Shown here: positions 10,973 through 23,214 of the stretch, one piece after another
How positions within the stretch are numbered: position 1 is the stretch's first letter
Layout: each line of letters begins with the position of its first letter
Assembly (NCBI GenBank): GCA_964020975.1
Contig: OZ026627.1
Coordinates: 27,922,595-27,986,594 of the forward strand
DNA: 64,000 bases
Direction of reading: 5' to 3'
Source of the DNA: Hermodice carunculata
Taxonomy: Eukaryota > Annelida > Polychaeta > Eunicida > Amphinomidae
Program-made: the position numbers and the translations under genes
Notes under the pieces: model-generated
Database searches by the model: none
The model's input: the letters and a program-made list of their open reading frames with translations, nothing else
Told to the model about the DNA's origin: nothing

Positions 10973-12547
10973 GAGGATGGGAAGTGCAAGGCAGTTCCTT
11001 TTCACTAGTAGTGCCCTCTGTTGATTTAGTTGTCCTGCCCCACAGCTCATTTTGCTGACAGCCGCTGTGTTGTGCAGCCACTCCAGTAGGTTTCACAGCA
11101 AAAATATCCCCACAGGTGTCAACTTTTGCAGTTTTTGTGTATGAACTCTCTGCAGCCTGTCTGTTGTCGTTTATTTCTGTCTGGGCCAGAAATAAACGAA
11201 AAAGTGGAAAACTGAAGTTTTCTGACAAGTCAACCATAGTATTTGCAGAGTGTGCATATTATATGGGTAGAATTACCATGTCAGGAGAAGGAAATTTATG
11301 ACTTGTCATGGTTAATTTGGAGTTCTCAGCCAAATGGGGGGAGGGCAAGGTGTATTTTTGTGATCACAGTTAAGATATATGTATATATATTTTGGTGAAT
11401 TATGAATTCAAATAAATGTATATTTTGTGAAAGATCATGCGTGTGATTTGAAAGAGATTTAGTTTCAATAAACGATGTGATATAAATACATACACATACA
11501 TGTAATGCGTGACCTATAAACAATGCCAGTATCCCAAGACGACCTGTAATCCATCCATTCAGAGCCAACAAGATCCCCCTCCCCCCCCCCATTACCCCCT
11601 CAACACACTGAGCTGTCACCAGTGAGGCCCAGTGATAGATGAGAAGATAATGAGGGAAGAAAACATTTGTCACCATCAAACAACACCCTGGGAGTTGGGG
11701 GGTGGGAGGTGAAAGGGTACTTTCATATAGTACCAGTAGGCAATTTAAATTCACAAAAAGAGTTTCAGAGTTTATTTTAGGAGGCCCAAAACCCAATCTC
11801 TGCTAAATAAAAATTGAACTTCTAGTTAGTTAAACTGTAGAGCGCTGTAAAGCGAACAGGATTCTTCATATTTCCTGATTCACGTCAACACAAGTCCTTC
11901 CTGAAACAATGATTCCTGCTCTCCAATTGCCAGCTTATAAAAATACCTGCATGTTGGCGTAACAGGAGGCTAATGATTTGTTTACATAGCATGCATCGCC
12001 TCCTGGTAGACCTTCCCTGCAAGATGATGATTCTGATGTACCATGACAGGAGGGGGGGTGGGGAGGGGTCTCACAGGCTGCCGAGCACCTAGCATGGAGG
12101 CCAGGTGGAGTGATTGTGAGCTGGCTGCAAAGTGGAGAGTCTGCAGTCATTATACATGAGCATGGAAGACCTGTTGGGCCACATTAATGTGGGACTGAGT
12201 GATGCGTGTTCCCACACACAAAAGTGCAGTGTGGGGAGGTGAAACTGCTTCTCCATCTGGTTTCCCATGCACTCCTAGTGATTTTCCTGGAGATAGTCCT
12301 GCCATCAGATAAAAATTGCACTCTGGAAGTGCATTTATTTTCTAGTCTATATGTATGCACATTTTTGCAGTTTTCAGGAATTTCACGTGGGTCAGCAAAA
12401 ATTTGGAACTTTTTAGGCCCTGTTTCTAATAAAATTGTATGAAATACATTTTCCATTGTGTATTTATTTTCACAGTTCTGTTCCATCAGGGATTGTCACG
12501 AAAAATTTACTGGCAAAATAAAGTCCATTTGTAGTACTTACTGGATA
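10973..12547. other. Non-coding stretch with a short perfect hairpin
   Basis: A 12-bp perfect inverted repeat (CGTTTATTTCTG and CAGAAATAAACG, 7-nt loop) lies at 11168-11198. No coding sequence recognised; the 156-codon open frame on the minus strand at 11326-11796 has no known domain. Confidence 0.4.
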
Positions 12548-12705
12548 CAGTGGCCCCCCTCTTGTAAAGCCCCTCTCACCAGAGGCCACCCCCTCTTCAG
12601 AGGCCACTTTCTCATGCAGCAAGTATAGCATATTCATAATGTTCTCCCCCAAAAAGGCCAGCCCTCTATAAGACCAGATTTCCAGTACACTTATGAGGGG
12701 AGAAG
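12548..12705. mobile_element. Pogo/Tigger-like MITE fragment
   Basis: Starts TA-CAGTGGCCCCCCTCTTG and has GAGGCCAC and CTCTATAAGACC strings like the TA-flanked elements at 27697 and 41442. The right end is not clear. Confidence 0.4.
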
Positions 12706-12759
12706 GGGACACTGCTCACTTGACCTCATAACCAGAGCATTCATTCAAGTGTCCACATA

Positions 12760-12882
12760 TACAGTCTACAGGCATTGGTTTCTGCATATGCTGGATCAGT
12801 CAGGCAATGACAGCTAGAGCATGACTTGCCAGGCAATGTAATAACCACTGAAAGACTGTACCTCTATATGGAATGAGTTGAA
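12760..12882. mobile_element. TTAA-MITE family C fragment
   Basis: CATGACTTGCCAGGCAATG, AACCACTGA and the end ATGGAATGAGTTGA match family C. The left inverted repeat is not seen. Confidence 0.55.
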
Positions 12883-13002
12883 AATGAGGCTGTTACACGG
12901 CAGATTGTCCAATGTAATATATACTGTATGAAAGGGGCACTTCCACCCATATATATATATATATATATTTACACATTATACATGTATATACATATGCATA
13001 TA

Positions 13003-13186
13003 CAGTAAAACCTCTCTAACCGAACACCTCCGTATACCGAACACCTCTCTGTACTGAACACCATTTCTTGCTCCCAAATATATACATATACTTCCAATGT
13101 TAACAAACCTCCTTTTACCGAACACCTCACTATACCAAACACTTTTTTCCGGTCTCAAGGGTGTTCGGTATAGGGAGGTTTTACTG
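13003..13186. mobile_element. Pogo-like MITE copy 1 (CAGTAAAACC ends)
   Basis: The ends are CAGTAAAACCTCTCTAACCG and CGGTATAGGGAGGTTTTACT, about 27-bp inverted repeats preceded by TA. The inside repeats CCGAACACCTC several times. A second copy lies at 23011-23188. Ends of this form are known from pogo/Tigger and related Tc1-mariner elements. Confidence 0.8.
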
Positions 13187-14018
13187 TGTATATATATAGA
13201 TCTATTCCCCCAAAGTGTATAAGGCAGGGAACTGCTGTGACTTGTTTTTCCCTTTGAACTCCAACCCAGAGTCACAACTTGTCTAACAAGGCCAAAAATA
13301 TTAGGAAAGAAGTTATCTGAAGCTTTCCCCATGAGGTGAAGATAAGGGCAGACTCTATGAAGTAATTATATCACGGACATATTTGTTTGCATGCTACAAC
13401 AGATAGCCCCTGCTGGCATATTTCATGCCCTAGTCCAAAAATAGGCAGTGGCAGGTTACAGGAATGCAAACTGATTGCCTTTGGTGGGAGTTCATTAATG
13501 CAGATGGTCATGTAACACACAGCATATCACCTCACAGTGGCAATGAGGTAAGCTTTATTTGTCAGACATGCCAGTTTTCAGGATTTTACCTGAAGTCAGG
13601 TAATTTGCCTTTTCTTGGACTAAAAAAAAAGTCGCCTCAATTTTGTCAGAACAGCTCGAAAAAGAGAAGGGGTACGTAGTTTTCAGGTAATTTTGATCAC
13701 ATTTCAGGTGAAATTTGTGCAAGTGTGTAGCATCTCTGATTTGTGAAAGATTTATTTTTAAGTGTGCCTATGTCACGGGACCTTATGCCAACTGCGGCTG
13801 TGTGTGCATGTACATCATGAGTGTGTGTGTGGTTTTTTGTTTGTGTATTGGTTCATTGGGTGACCTGCTTGGTACAACAAGTTCTAAATCCAAGTTCTGA
13901 AAACAGACCAGAAAACTTGCATTTTAGCAAAGGGCTAACAGACTCATCAATGCCTGCTGCTGCTGGAGAATTTGTGGTGTTTTCTAATACTAGTAACAGC
14001 TGTTTTGTCTGTTGACAG
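13187..14018 (+). other. Presumed intron upstream of the ADAR2 dsRBD exon
   Basis: No coding sequence seen. It ends with a pyrimidine-rich TGTTTTGTCTGTTGACAG, a good 3' splice site. The preceding coding exon of the gene was not identified anywhere upstream in the window. Confidence 0.6.
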
Positions 14019-14837
14019 GTGACCTTGATGTGAAGGAAAACCTGGATGACAACGCGACCGGCGAAGGGGGTGATGCCGAAGTTGATGCAGATGGTGACAT
14101 TAAAATGGAACCAGGCATGAAGCGCCCTCACCCAGGCTCAGGGGAAGGCGGGAAGCGTCGAAAGAAAAAACGCAAGCTGTCGGGTCCTCCACTACCAAAG
14201 AATGCCCTGATGCAGCTAAATGAACTGAAGCCAGGTTTGCAATACACACTTGTATCACAGAGTGGTCCCGTACACGCCCCAGTCTTTACCATGTCCGTAC
14301 AAGTCAACAGTCAGTCTTTTGAGGGCACAGGCCCGACAAAGAAGAAGGCCAAATTACAAGCGGCGGAGAAAGCGCTGGGCTCCTTCGTACAGTTTCCAAA
14401 TGCATCTGAAGCCTACCAAGCTATGGGGATGGGAATTAAACCTGGTGATTTTACATCAGATGGTACAGATGGAACCACATTCAATAATTTTGACCCGGCC
14501 CAGTTGGCTCAATTACAAGCAGCCGGGCTTGCGCCTGAGACGCCCCCTCCTGGGGTTAACGGGAACGGAAATGCAGCAGCAACACCAGAGGCCAAATCTC
14601 CAATGACACAGCCCCCAGGCAAGAATCCAGTGATGATCCTAAATGAGATCCGCCCGGGAACAAAGTACGATTGTGTATCAGAGACAGGCGAGAGTCATTC
14701 AAAGAACTTTGTTATGTCTGTCACTATAGATGCAGAGACATTCCAGGGCTCCGGACGTAACAAGAAGCTGGCCAAAGCTCGAGCAGCGCAGGCAGCCTTG
14801 GAAAAAATCTTCAAATTACAGTTCTCAACAGCACCAG
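14019..14837 (+). CDS. ADARB1: ADAR2-type adenosine deaminase, dsRBD exon (partial gene)
   Basis: This exon encodes the N-terminal RNA-binding half of an ADAR2-family enzyme, which converts adenosine to inosine in double-stranded RNA in the nucleus. The order is: an acidic leader with DVKEN (also near the vertebrate ADARB1 start), a basic stretch KRRKKKRKL that is a likely nuclear signal, dsRBD1 at 14195-14386 (from [19 protein letters not shown], with KKKAK in the second helix), a loose Gly/Pro/Ala linker, and dsRBD2 at 14618-14812 ([19 protein letters not shown]). [11 protein letters not shown] after dsRBD1 is an ADAR2 hallmark. The acceptor is TTGACAG before 14019 and the donor is CAG/GTACGT at 14837/14838. 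Both flanking introns are phase 1, so the 819-bp exon is symmetrical. The first exon and the deaminase exons were not found. Read-through would add about 18 residues before a stop at 14891-14893. Confidence 0.93.
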
Positions 14838-15629
14838 GTACGTTTTTCGGTTCTGATTTTGGTCCATGTACCTCTCCCGAAAACAGTTTTTAACTTACCA
14901 GCTTTGAGTATTTGGAAGACCAAACTGCTTGTCTTTGCGTGGCTTTTGTGGCCAGCCTTTTCGAGTAAATCAATATTTGATAATTTCTTGTCTGGTTCCC
15001 TGCCTTCTCTGCGGCTCTGTCCTTTCCTTCCTGTCGTGCCATCCACTCTTGCTCTATGTACCTTGGCATTTTGAGGAAACGTCACTTGATTTTACGATGA
15101 ATGCCAGGCTGGCCACTCAGAAGGGACCACAGATTGTCTCTAATATACAACCTTCTTATTTCGTGACTGTGCTGGGATAAGCTGCTTTTGATGCCAAACA
15201 GCTACTAAACAGCCAGGGTACTGAACATAAATTAAAAATTCTGGTGTCCCATGCAAAGGAAATGGCTTAGCCCTGCATGATACAAATTTGGCCCAAGCAT
15301 GAAATTCACACGTGTAATGAGATAGTTGCAAAAATTGATACAGTAAGTAAAATCCTATCAACATTACATGAGAAGATTTTGGTACTATAAATTTTTGTAG
15401 TAATCATATTTCATAACTGAACTACAAAGGCATTTTGCATACAGCTTGTTGTCCTGCATACATGTCAGTGTCAACCTGTCTGACCATTACAAACCTAAAG
15501 GAAAACCAAACTAGGAGTTCAGTATGGTCACTTTTGTGTCAAGCGCCATAAAAGCTGATCAGGGGGGGTCCACATTTTGAGCTTCTTTCCAAAAGTGCTC
15601 AATGCCTCCCTCAAGTTTATGTGTCTGGC
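14838..15629 (+). other. Presumed intron downstream of the dsRBD exon
   Basis: Begins with GTACGT. The exon's frame remains open to 14893 into the intron. No further ADAR exon is recognised. Confidence 0.6.
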
Positions 15630-16035
15630 AGTCATTAAGCCATACTGTTCACATTTATTGAGCTACACAGCTCTTCGTTGTTAAGCAATGCCACTCGTAG
15701 TTGTTAAACCATATTGCCAATATTTATGAAGCCATGCCTTTCTCATTTCTTAAGCTATGTATCGCTCATTCATGAAACCAGGCTTCCCTCAGTGATAAAG
15801 CCATGCATTTCTCATTTAAGCTATGCCCCTGCCTGCTATTAAGCCATATATCTGTAAGTTGTTAAACCATGCATTTCCCAGTTGTTAAACAGTGTATCTC
15901 TCAGTTATTAAACCAAGCCTCTCTCAGTTATTAACCATGAAGCCATGCTTCTCTCAGTTATGCAGCCATGCTTGTCCCAGTTACTGAACTTCGCTTTTCT
16001 CAGTTGCTCATCCGTGCTTCCTTCTTTCATTAAGC
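15630..16035. repeat. Degenerate short tandem repeat
   Basis: Loose units of roughly 20-28 bp built on TTAAGCCATGCTTCTCTCAG with strong divergence. Confidence 0.7.
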
Positions 16036-18362
16036 AATACTACGACTGTCTGAGGTTTGTTGTTAAAAAGTTTTCATCAGCTAAAAACTCAAAAACTGAG
16101 AAAAGATGGATTGTGGAGGATAAGGGTGTGACTCTCTGTCTGTCTATCTACTTGTGTTCCGTTTATTTTATCGGCCCCTAAAACCGGTTCAACATGTACG
16201 TTTTAACTTATTGTCAGAGCAGATAAGTCAAGTTTTCATTTAAAACTACAACTGGGCATAAGTTTTCTTTAAGGTTATGTTGCATGTTTCTTGCACCTGT
16301 GAAAGCAGGTAGATATACCTTGCCAAACAACAACTCCACGGTGTTGGTAAGAGTACCACTAACAGGTTTTTCAACCACGAGTCCAAGAACAGAAAAGGTC
16401 GTCTATTGGCAGTGTCGAGACCAAATCCAACGGGAGTGTTGGGATCGATACGATCGCGTTGTTTCTGAAGAGTTCCGGTACACGAGGTGTTTCCATTGTG
16501 GGAGAGGAGATCGCTGAATCGCGGCTCAAGATAGCTGTACGCCTGGCCCCAGGACAGTGGTCACGGCAAGTATATTTTCTTTCATGGTGGCCAACAACAT
16601 AAGGTAACTTTCCTGTCTGATTGGTCCAATCTCGTACCAGTCAATGTCAGTAAATGCCTGTAATAGTCAGTTGCGAGTGAAAAAAAGTTCAGCAAAATAT
16701 AACAAATTTCGGACAGAATTGTTTACGAAAAATTTTGTGTTGGTGATTGACACGGCTACAGGCATTTGCTAGGAGGGACGGTACCAATCTTGCGGGGACT
16801 TTGCGCTGTGTTGTCGCTCACAATGATGAAGGGCGACGCAGACACTTTCCTCAGGGCCACTTCCGATGCAAGTTTGTGGAAACACGGTCTTGAGCTGTTA
16901 CATGAAGCATGCCTTTTTCTGTCCTACATTATCTTACACTCACTCACAGGGCGGGGAGGGCAGTGTATGAAAATTGATAGTGAGGCTCTTCTGGCACTTT
17001 CATCTTGCATGTGTTATCCTGTAAATGGATATCATACTTGTAGACGTGTTCTTCATTGACTGATAGGCCACTTAGGCTTAGAAGTGAATATTTGGTATGT
17101 AGCTTCAGGACATGTACATATCGTCTGTAGGCAGTTTTATTTCGCCGAATTCATACAGGTCTGATTTATTGAATTAATTGCACTATTTGGTTTATTAAAT
17201 TCAAACCTTGTGATTTGTTGGGAGGGACGGCAACGAATAAACCATGTTATAATAGATGAAGATTGACCAAAAAAAATTAGTTAAAACATGTAAATATGGT
17301 TGAGAAAATAGCATTTAAATATGCTTGAGAAAATTCAAAGTACATTTTGTTTGCCTCAATTTAAAGGAAAAAAAAAAGACTGCAGAACAAAGTTTGAGGT
17401 ATGCCCCACAACTAGCTTAGATAAAACGGAGAGCAAAGTCGGGGCTGGCCAAAAAATGATCAGTGAGCAAATGGAGAAAGATACAAGATCAGTATTTATT
17501 GCCTTTAGGAATCAGCACAGGGTCATTTGTCTGGTACTCCATCTGCATGAGGTCCACAAGTTGGAAATTTGTCCCTTTGTGTACCGGTAAACTTCACAAT
17601 CAATTGTATGATATACACATGGACACTGTATGTACTCTCTTGCAGATTGTGACTGTGTCAGCTCGACTTTGTGTTTGACGTGGAGAAACTGCTCTGGTCT
17701 TAAATTTACAATCTCAAGTTTAAAAATTGTGTCATGGTTCTGTTTGTATTTGAATGTTATTATTGGACATGGTTGATGTCTTCGAGTGTGTTTTTTTTTT
17801 TTTTGTTTTTTTTTTTTTGGCGCACACATTGTGACTGTGTATAAAATTACATTGTGGTAGTTGTGTGTCATGTAGAGTTACTCTGGTGATTGCAGATTTT
17901 GTCTTACCAGTACCTTCACAATATAAATTTGCTGATATATTTTGAATGCATTCAAAGCTGTGAGCACTTCAGATGATCAATCAATATTATTATTAATATC
18001 ACATTTTCAACTGTTTAATTTCATACAACAACAAAAATTGCTATTTGGACAAAATTACTTTCTTCGATACTTACATAATCAATTCTCAACATTTTCGAGA
18101 ATGTGGACGTGAAGCGATATACGGCAAAGATGTGTAGTGATGCGTGTAGACTAGTGTTACATGTGCAATATAGATCTCTATGTGTGATTGACACAATGTT
18201 ATATTATGTTTCAGGGCCCGGCGTCTGGCATTACCCTATATCATTTAGATCTGTATCACAATTCAATACAAAGTAACTTCCTGGAAGTTGGTTGGCAACA
18301 TAACGGACAGTAAGTTACTTTCATTGCATTGTGAAGTGCAGATTGCCCGTGCTGTCTGGAAG
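16036..18362. other. Non-coding stretch, probable intron
   Basis: Mostly unique sequence without a recognised repeat family. An acceptor-like TTATATTATGTTTCAG precedes 18215, but the following frames close quickly and do not resemble ADAR2. A split T-run lies at about 17791-17818. Confidence 0.4.
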
Positions 18363-18552
18363 GTTTCCATAGCAACCACATTCCAGTTACCGTGGTAACT
18401 GTGAAGCAAATTTTAACATTTTGACTGAAAGCTATTTTTTTGAATTGTTCAGTAAGACTGACTAAATGTCTTTGCTTAGCCTTGAAGAAGAATGATAGCT
18501 ATTTGGCCAGATACTTGGGATTTCGTTTAAGACCCACGGTTGCTATGGAGAT
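18363..18552. promoter_or_regulatory. Cluster of three RFX X-box-like sites
   Basis: GTTTCCATAGCAAC (18363-18376) fits the X-box consensus RYYNYYATRRNRAC fully. GTTACCGTGGTAAC (18386-18399) differs at one central base. GTTGCTATGGAGAT (18539-18552) differs at the last base. X-boxes bind RFX-family factors. Whether this is an enhancer of the ADAR2-type gene, a promoter of an unseen transcript or chance cannot be told from sequence. Confidence 0.4.
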
Positions 18553-20227
18553 CCGAGATGCATATCCAGCAGCTTTGTGTGATCACATGGAAACGCAACA
18601 CATTTTTGCGCATGTGATCTTGCAAAGCTGAAAATGTAGGGTGATGATTCGACAAACGACGTTCCCCCGTAGTTTCGAGTAACTGACTGACCGCCCTTCG
18701 CTGTACATTAGACCTGACACAAGAGTACTAATAACACTCTAACAACCGATTGCAAAAGTGTAAGTCCATTGTATGACCTTACAAGGAGATATACAATGGT
18801 GACTCACTGATACCAAGTGACATTTATTATAAGCAGAGAACGTTGGTTCTAACCCGAGTGTTCTCGATGACTGTCAAACTATGTGTAGTGTCACTTCAGT
18901 TGCCATGATACTGCACAAATTTCTTCCGAATTCTCGTTATCATCATTTCCTCAAAATTGACATTTGGTTAATTTAGGTAGATTTTTTCATGCTAGGCAAA
19001 CCCAAAAAGCTTATAGTAATTGTGGTATCCAGTGGTTAACTAATCAACTCGATGTAGGATGTGAAATTTTAAGCTGTATGCTACAGAGAGTAAGTTTTTG
19101 CAGCAAGAGACATCGGCCAAGCAATCATTAGTGTCTCCCACTAGGTGACAGCACTATGCAGTCATGACTATCTGGACCCATAGGTGGCAGCATCAGATAT
19201 TGGCTTTTTGCCCTGCAAGATCAGCAACCAACTTAACTTTTCAAAAAAAAAAAAAAAGAGGGGGAAAAATGTGGTAATGCCGAGATGTTTTCAAGGAAGA
19301 AGGTAAGTGAGAGACAAAACTACCTACACATGAGTGCAAATGCTGAACCATAACAATGGACAGGGTGAGTCTTCTACGTTTCGTCAAAATAGTCACACGC
19401 ACACGCTCCAACTTACAACAGTGTAAAAATTACATGCAATACATTTCAGCCAGGGAAGCTTGTTATACACAGCAATTCATACCTGCCATTTTGTTTTTTG
19501 TTTGTTTGTTTGGTTTTTTTTTATACTTACATCTTGCCTGGTATGCTGGGAGGCTTAAATACATGCACTTGCAAAAAAATTGTTGTGATATTTCCAGTAT
19601 AACTTTTTTTTTCTGTTTGTGTGAAAAAGTGTTTTAACTCTAGGTGTTTTCCATGAACTGTCTTCAAACCACCTGACACAGTCAGTTTCAATAGAAGATG
19701 AGTTTGAAATGTTAAGAGGACTCACTATCAGTTTCAGAAGTTGTTTAGTCTATGTTGAGGCAAGGAGGGTAGAATAGAGGGTAGCTTTTTTCCCCCCTCA
19801 AGGGGGTCTTTTTGAAAAGTCGTTAAGATGTATTTATACATGTAGTATAAACAATGATTGTATAGAACGGATACTAATTCAGATGTCTGGTGAGGATTTC
19901 GAAAGCTAAGTGGAAGCAGACATGCTGTATGTGCACAAGTTAATTGGATTTCTCTTTCTTGATCTTTGATGCCTGAGCTGTCAACACTGCAGCCTTGAGC
20001 ACCTCCCGGGAGAATGCTGTTTGCTGTTGGTCCATCAGTTACAACAATCGCCTAACTGTCATAATACGTATCTTTGGGCACAAATCGCGCAGGAGTTCTT
20101 GTGCCTTGTTATTTTGCAAGTGGACTGGAATGCCAGCAGCATTCGTCTGTACAGCTCTGTGGAGTATGTTTTTACAGTGCTAATCATCACAGCACTCTTT
20201 GCAGAGTCTGTTATTATCATCGTTGAC
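18553..20227. other. Non-coding stretch, probable intron
   Basis: No gene or clear repeat family recognised. Contains CAGCACTATGCAG and AGGTGGCAGCATCAG strings near 19150-19195 and A/T homopolymers. Confidence 0.4.
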
Positions 20228-20467
20228 TTAACTCTTTCAGTGGCAATCGTGACTAAAAGTCGATCTTGTTAAGTCAAACTAGTCTGATTTATCATTATGA
20301 TCCCAGATTCGTACTTCTCATGAAAAGACCTTTCATTCAAGTACCAGTATGCCTACAGTTCCAGAGAGAATATCCCAGGTCAACAGCTTTTCGTGGCACG
20401 CATTGCATCCAATGTGTGCCGAGAAAAGCTGTTGACTCAGTCCAAAATTTGGCACAGAAAGAGTTAA
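20228..20467 (-). mobile_element. TTAA-MITE family B copy 1, complete
   Basis: 240 bp with TTAA at both ends. Terminal repeats are CTCTTTCAGTGGCAA and TTGGCACAGAAAGAG (13 of 15 pair). The hairpin arms are GGTCAACAGCTTTTCGTGGC and GAGAAAAGCTGTTGACTC around CATTGCATCCAATG. The core GACCTTTCATTCAAGTACC is shared with other B copies. Confidence 0.9.
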
Positions 20468-21410
20468 GCACCTGGCAGCCAGGCCACAGTGCAGGAGGGC
20501 TTGTTTAACTTGGTGAACTTGACAGAAAGGACACCAAACTAATGGATCTCTCAAAACCAAAAGACCAGCCCTCTTGTATTGGGATAGATATTTTGTCATT
20601 ATCTCTTTTGAGCAGTTCTTGGTCTAGGTTAGAAGATGCAAGGGATGTTGTCAGCTCTCGATTTCACAGAAAATGGTGAAGTTGTGGGTTCTGTGGCAGG
20701 GAAGCCAGTGGTATGGAATGGGGCATGGTTACAACAGCATGCCAATTAAACCTCTTGCTGTGTCCAGCTCGAGGACTTGATGGTCCGCTAATTGGTATAT
20801 TTAGCTCCTAGTCAGCAGGTGCTTGTTTGATGTGGCATGGCTAGATACCTGTAGCGCCCTCAATTGTCACACCATAGTCTACTGCAGCAGAATTCCGATC
20901 GCCTTCACCCAATTAGGTACATAAGACACATGTGGCTATATGGTAATTTGGTTCCGTCAGCACTGTAAATGAACACATCCCTGTAAAACTGTTTCGTAAA
21001 TTACTCCCACAGAGAGGAGAGAGGTTTTCAGAATCATTTGATATTCACATTCCAGATTATCCACATGACGGTTTAACCCTGTTTAAAAAAATATACATGT
21101 ACATGTATGTGGGAACTTAAGTCAGGGCAGTTCCCCTTTTGAGTGATGAAAGTTCAACACAAGAATTCTGCATGTTCCTTCCGGTGTAAGTCTATCAGGA
21201 GATCCCATTTTTTCAAAGTTAAACCCTTTTCAAGAAACTCTCTTCACAGCTCAGCTTCAAACTTAATTGTCAGGCAAATGCTGTGTTATGTACATTTGTT
21301 ATGCAGGTGAACATTACCATGACATGATATTAAAGATGGAACTACGTGAAACTGGATTTTTTTCTGTCACACACTGGCCATATTTTAAGTCTCATGAGTC
21401 AACTAAAGTC
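20468..21410. other. Non-coding stretch, no gene recognised
   Basis: No conserved protein and no recognised repeat family. Confidence 0.4.
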
Positions 21411-22000
21411 ATTGAAAGCATTGTTTTGTCACTCCTCCCCTTCCCCCTGCCCCTACCCCTCCCCAGCCAGAACCCCAGATGATGAGGGTAGGTGAAGGGG
21501 ACTGAAGCCTTTGTACCCCCTGCACCTGTCCTTCCATCTGCTGTCCTTCCATCAGGAAATGCTTGTCTGGGCAATATTTCCTTTACTATAATACTTAAAA
21601 ATACAGCACTTGATTGACTACTTCTTTCGATAGGGGTGTGTTGCATCTGTGACCTTGACCTTGAACTTGACAATAGAAAATGCTTTGTTTTGTATATTGT
21701 AATATTTACAGGTATGAAACATGACATTTCTCGGAATTTGGGGTGTGTCGTATACCAAATTTAGGTCACTCTGACTATTGCCTTTGACCCCATCATAGAA
21801 AATACCAATGCCGGCCATATTTCCTATGCTTCAAAAACGAAAGATACCAAACTTGGTCTGCGGATACTTCTTGGGATAGTAGTATTTCCTGTATCACAAC
21901 AAGATCACTGTGACCTCGACCTCTGACCCCATCATAGAGAATGCTTGTCTGGGTCATTATTAGTCCCTATACTGTAAAAACTGCAAATAGTATTGACTTC
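21411..22000. repeat. Degenerate mollusc-type repeat with GACCTTGACC motifs
   Basis: Roughly three diverged units share AATGCTTGTCTGGGCAATAT, GTGACCTTGACCTTGAACTT and a Pu/Py-rich start. It resembles the longer arrays at 48 kb and 54 kb but is much more eroded. Confidence 0.5.
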
Positions 22001-22395
22001 CTGTGGGGAACTTGATATACATTGCTGCGCTATACAACTGGCCTTTTTGTGAGCAAGAGAGATCCAATTCCAGACTTGAATCTAAGTGGAAGATCTCTAT
22101 AATATGCAAATTACTGCTATTAAATGTATGCTGAGGGCAGCTTCAGGGACCAACACAAATATTCACGTGTCACGCCTCAGCTTGTTATCTCGGGTGAGAA
22201 CAAGTATGAATAATTTTGAAATAGATATGTTTACGTTAATATGAGTTGACAGCAGCCAAGACGGCCAATCACAGAAGCGGTTACAACATGCACCACATAC
22301 GACTCACAAACTATCAAGTTGAGGAACTTGGTGGCAAGTATGTTTTGGGTTGACCCTTGTAGAATCAAATTACCATATTGTCAGATTTGATTCAC
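22001..22395. other. Non-coding stretch, no gene recognised
   Basis: Nothing recognised. Confidence 0.35.
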
Positions 22396-22645
22396 GAGCC
22401 TTTCCCCCTTGAACTGACCAAAATGTGCTGGTAATCAAATGGCATTTGTTCCAGTGTTTTTGGATTAATGTCAACAGTTAGGAAAAGCAGTTTAATTATT
22501 AAACTGTAAACAAGGCCTATCAAGGAAACATGCGAAGTCAACAACTTTTCTTGGCATGGGTTGAACAATGATTGCCCTCTCTTTGCCAAGGAAAGTTGTT
22601 AACTCAGTTTTTAAACTCCGTCCTAATTCATCAAGAAAGGGTTAT
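22396..22645 (-). mobile_element. TTAA-MITE family A copy 4, worn
   Basis: GCCTTTCCCCCTTGAACTGACC on the left and AAGAAAGGGTTAT on the right. Hairpin arms CAACTTTTCTTGGCATGGGT and GCCAAGGAAAGTTGTTAACT still pair in part. Confidence 0.75.
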
Positions 22646-22980
22646 GTCTGTTCAATGCACAAATGCAGACTCCAGACACTGTGTCTATAATCTCAATATT
22701 GTGTCTCGTTTTTTGACAGTTTGTCATTAGCTTAGTCCACCAAATGTGTCATTTGTTTAACACGAGCTCAATATGTAATATTACAACTGCCTTAGAATGC
22801 TAAGTGATAACAATCTTGTCAAGGCTGTATGGAAACTTTTTATCTCGAAACATCAAATATCCTGCAACATGTCCGTATCATCAGTATCCAGATTCAGTGA
22901 GCCAAGTTGTGTCTTCTTTGTGACCTTTCCTGTCACGCTGGCGGCAAAATATAAATACAGAAACACTGAAGTGTTTTTTA

Positions 22981-23008
22981 ACCCCCCCCCCCCCCACACA
23001 CACACACA
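22981..23008. repeat. C-run and (CA)n microsatellite
   Basis: About 14 C followed by CACACACACAC, directly in front of the pogo-like MITE. Confidence 0.95.
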
Positions 23009-23010
23009 TA

Positions 23011-23188
23011 CAGTAAAACCTCTCTAACCGAACACCTCTTTATACTGAACACCTCTCTGTACTGAGCACTATTTCTTGGTCTCAAATATATATTTCCAAT
23101 GTAAGCAAACCTCCCTATACCGAACACCTCACTATACCGAAGACTTTTTTCCGGTCCCAAGGGTGTTCGGTATAGGGAGGTTTTACTA
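23011..23188. mobile_element. Pogo-like MITE copy 2 (CAGTAAAACC ends)
   Basis: Preceded by TA; its ends pair as in copy 1 at 13003-13186 (GGTGTTCGGTATAGGGAGG on the right). The last bases read ACTA instead of ACTG. Internal CCGAACACCTC repeats are conserved. Confidence 0.8.
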
Positions 23189-23214
23189 TGCACACAAGTG
23201 AAGTCTTCAACTTT

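Noticed and set aside
11326-11796. 156-codon minus-strand frame
   Set aside because: No domain, low-complexity segments and AT-rich composition like its surroundings.
16284-16517. Open frame ending RYTRCFHCGRGDR as a zinc-finger exon
   Set aside because: A single Cys pair with no partner residues and no splice sites of quality.
18215-18300. Next ADAR2 exon after TTATATTATGTTTCAG
   Set aside because: The phase-compatible frame meets a stop after about 20 codons and shows no deaminase similarity.
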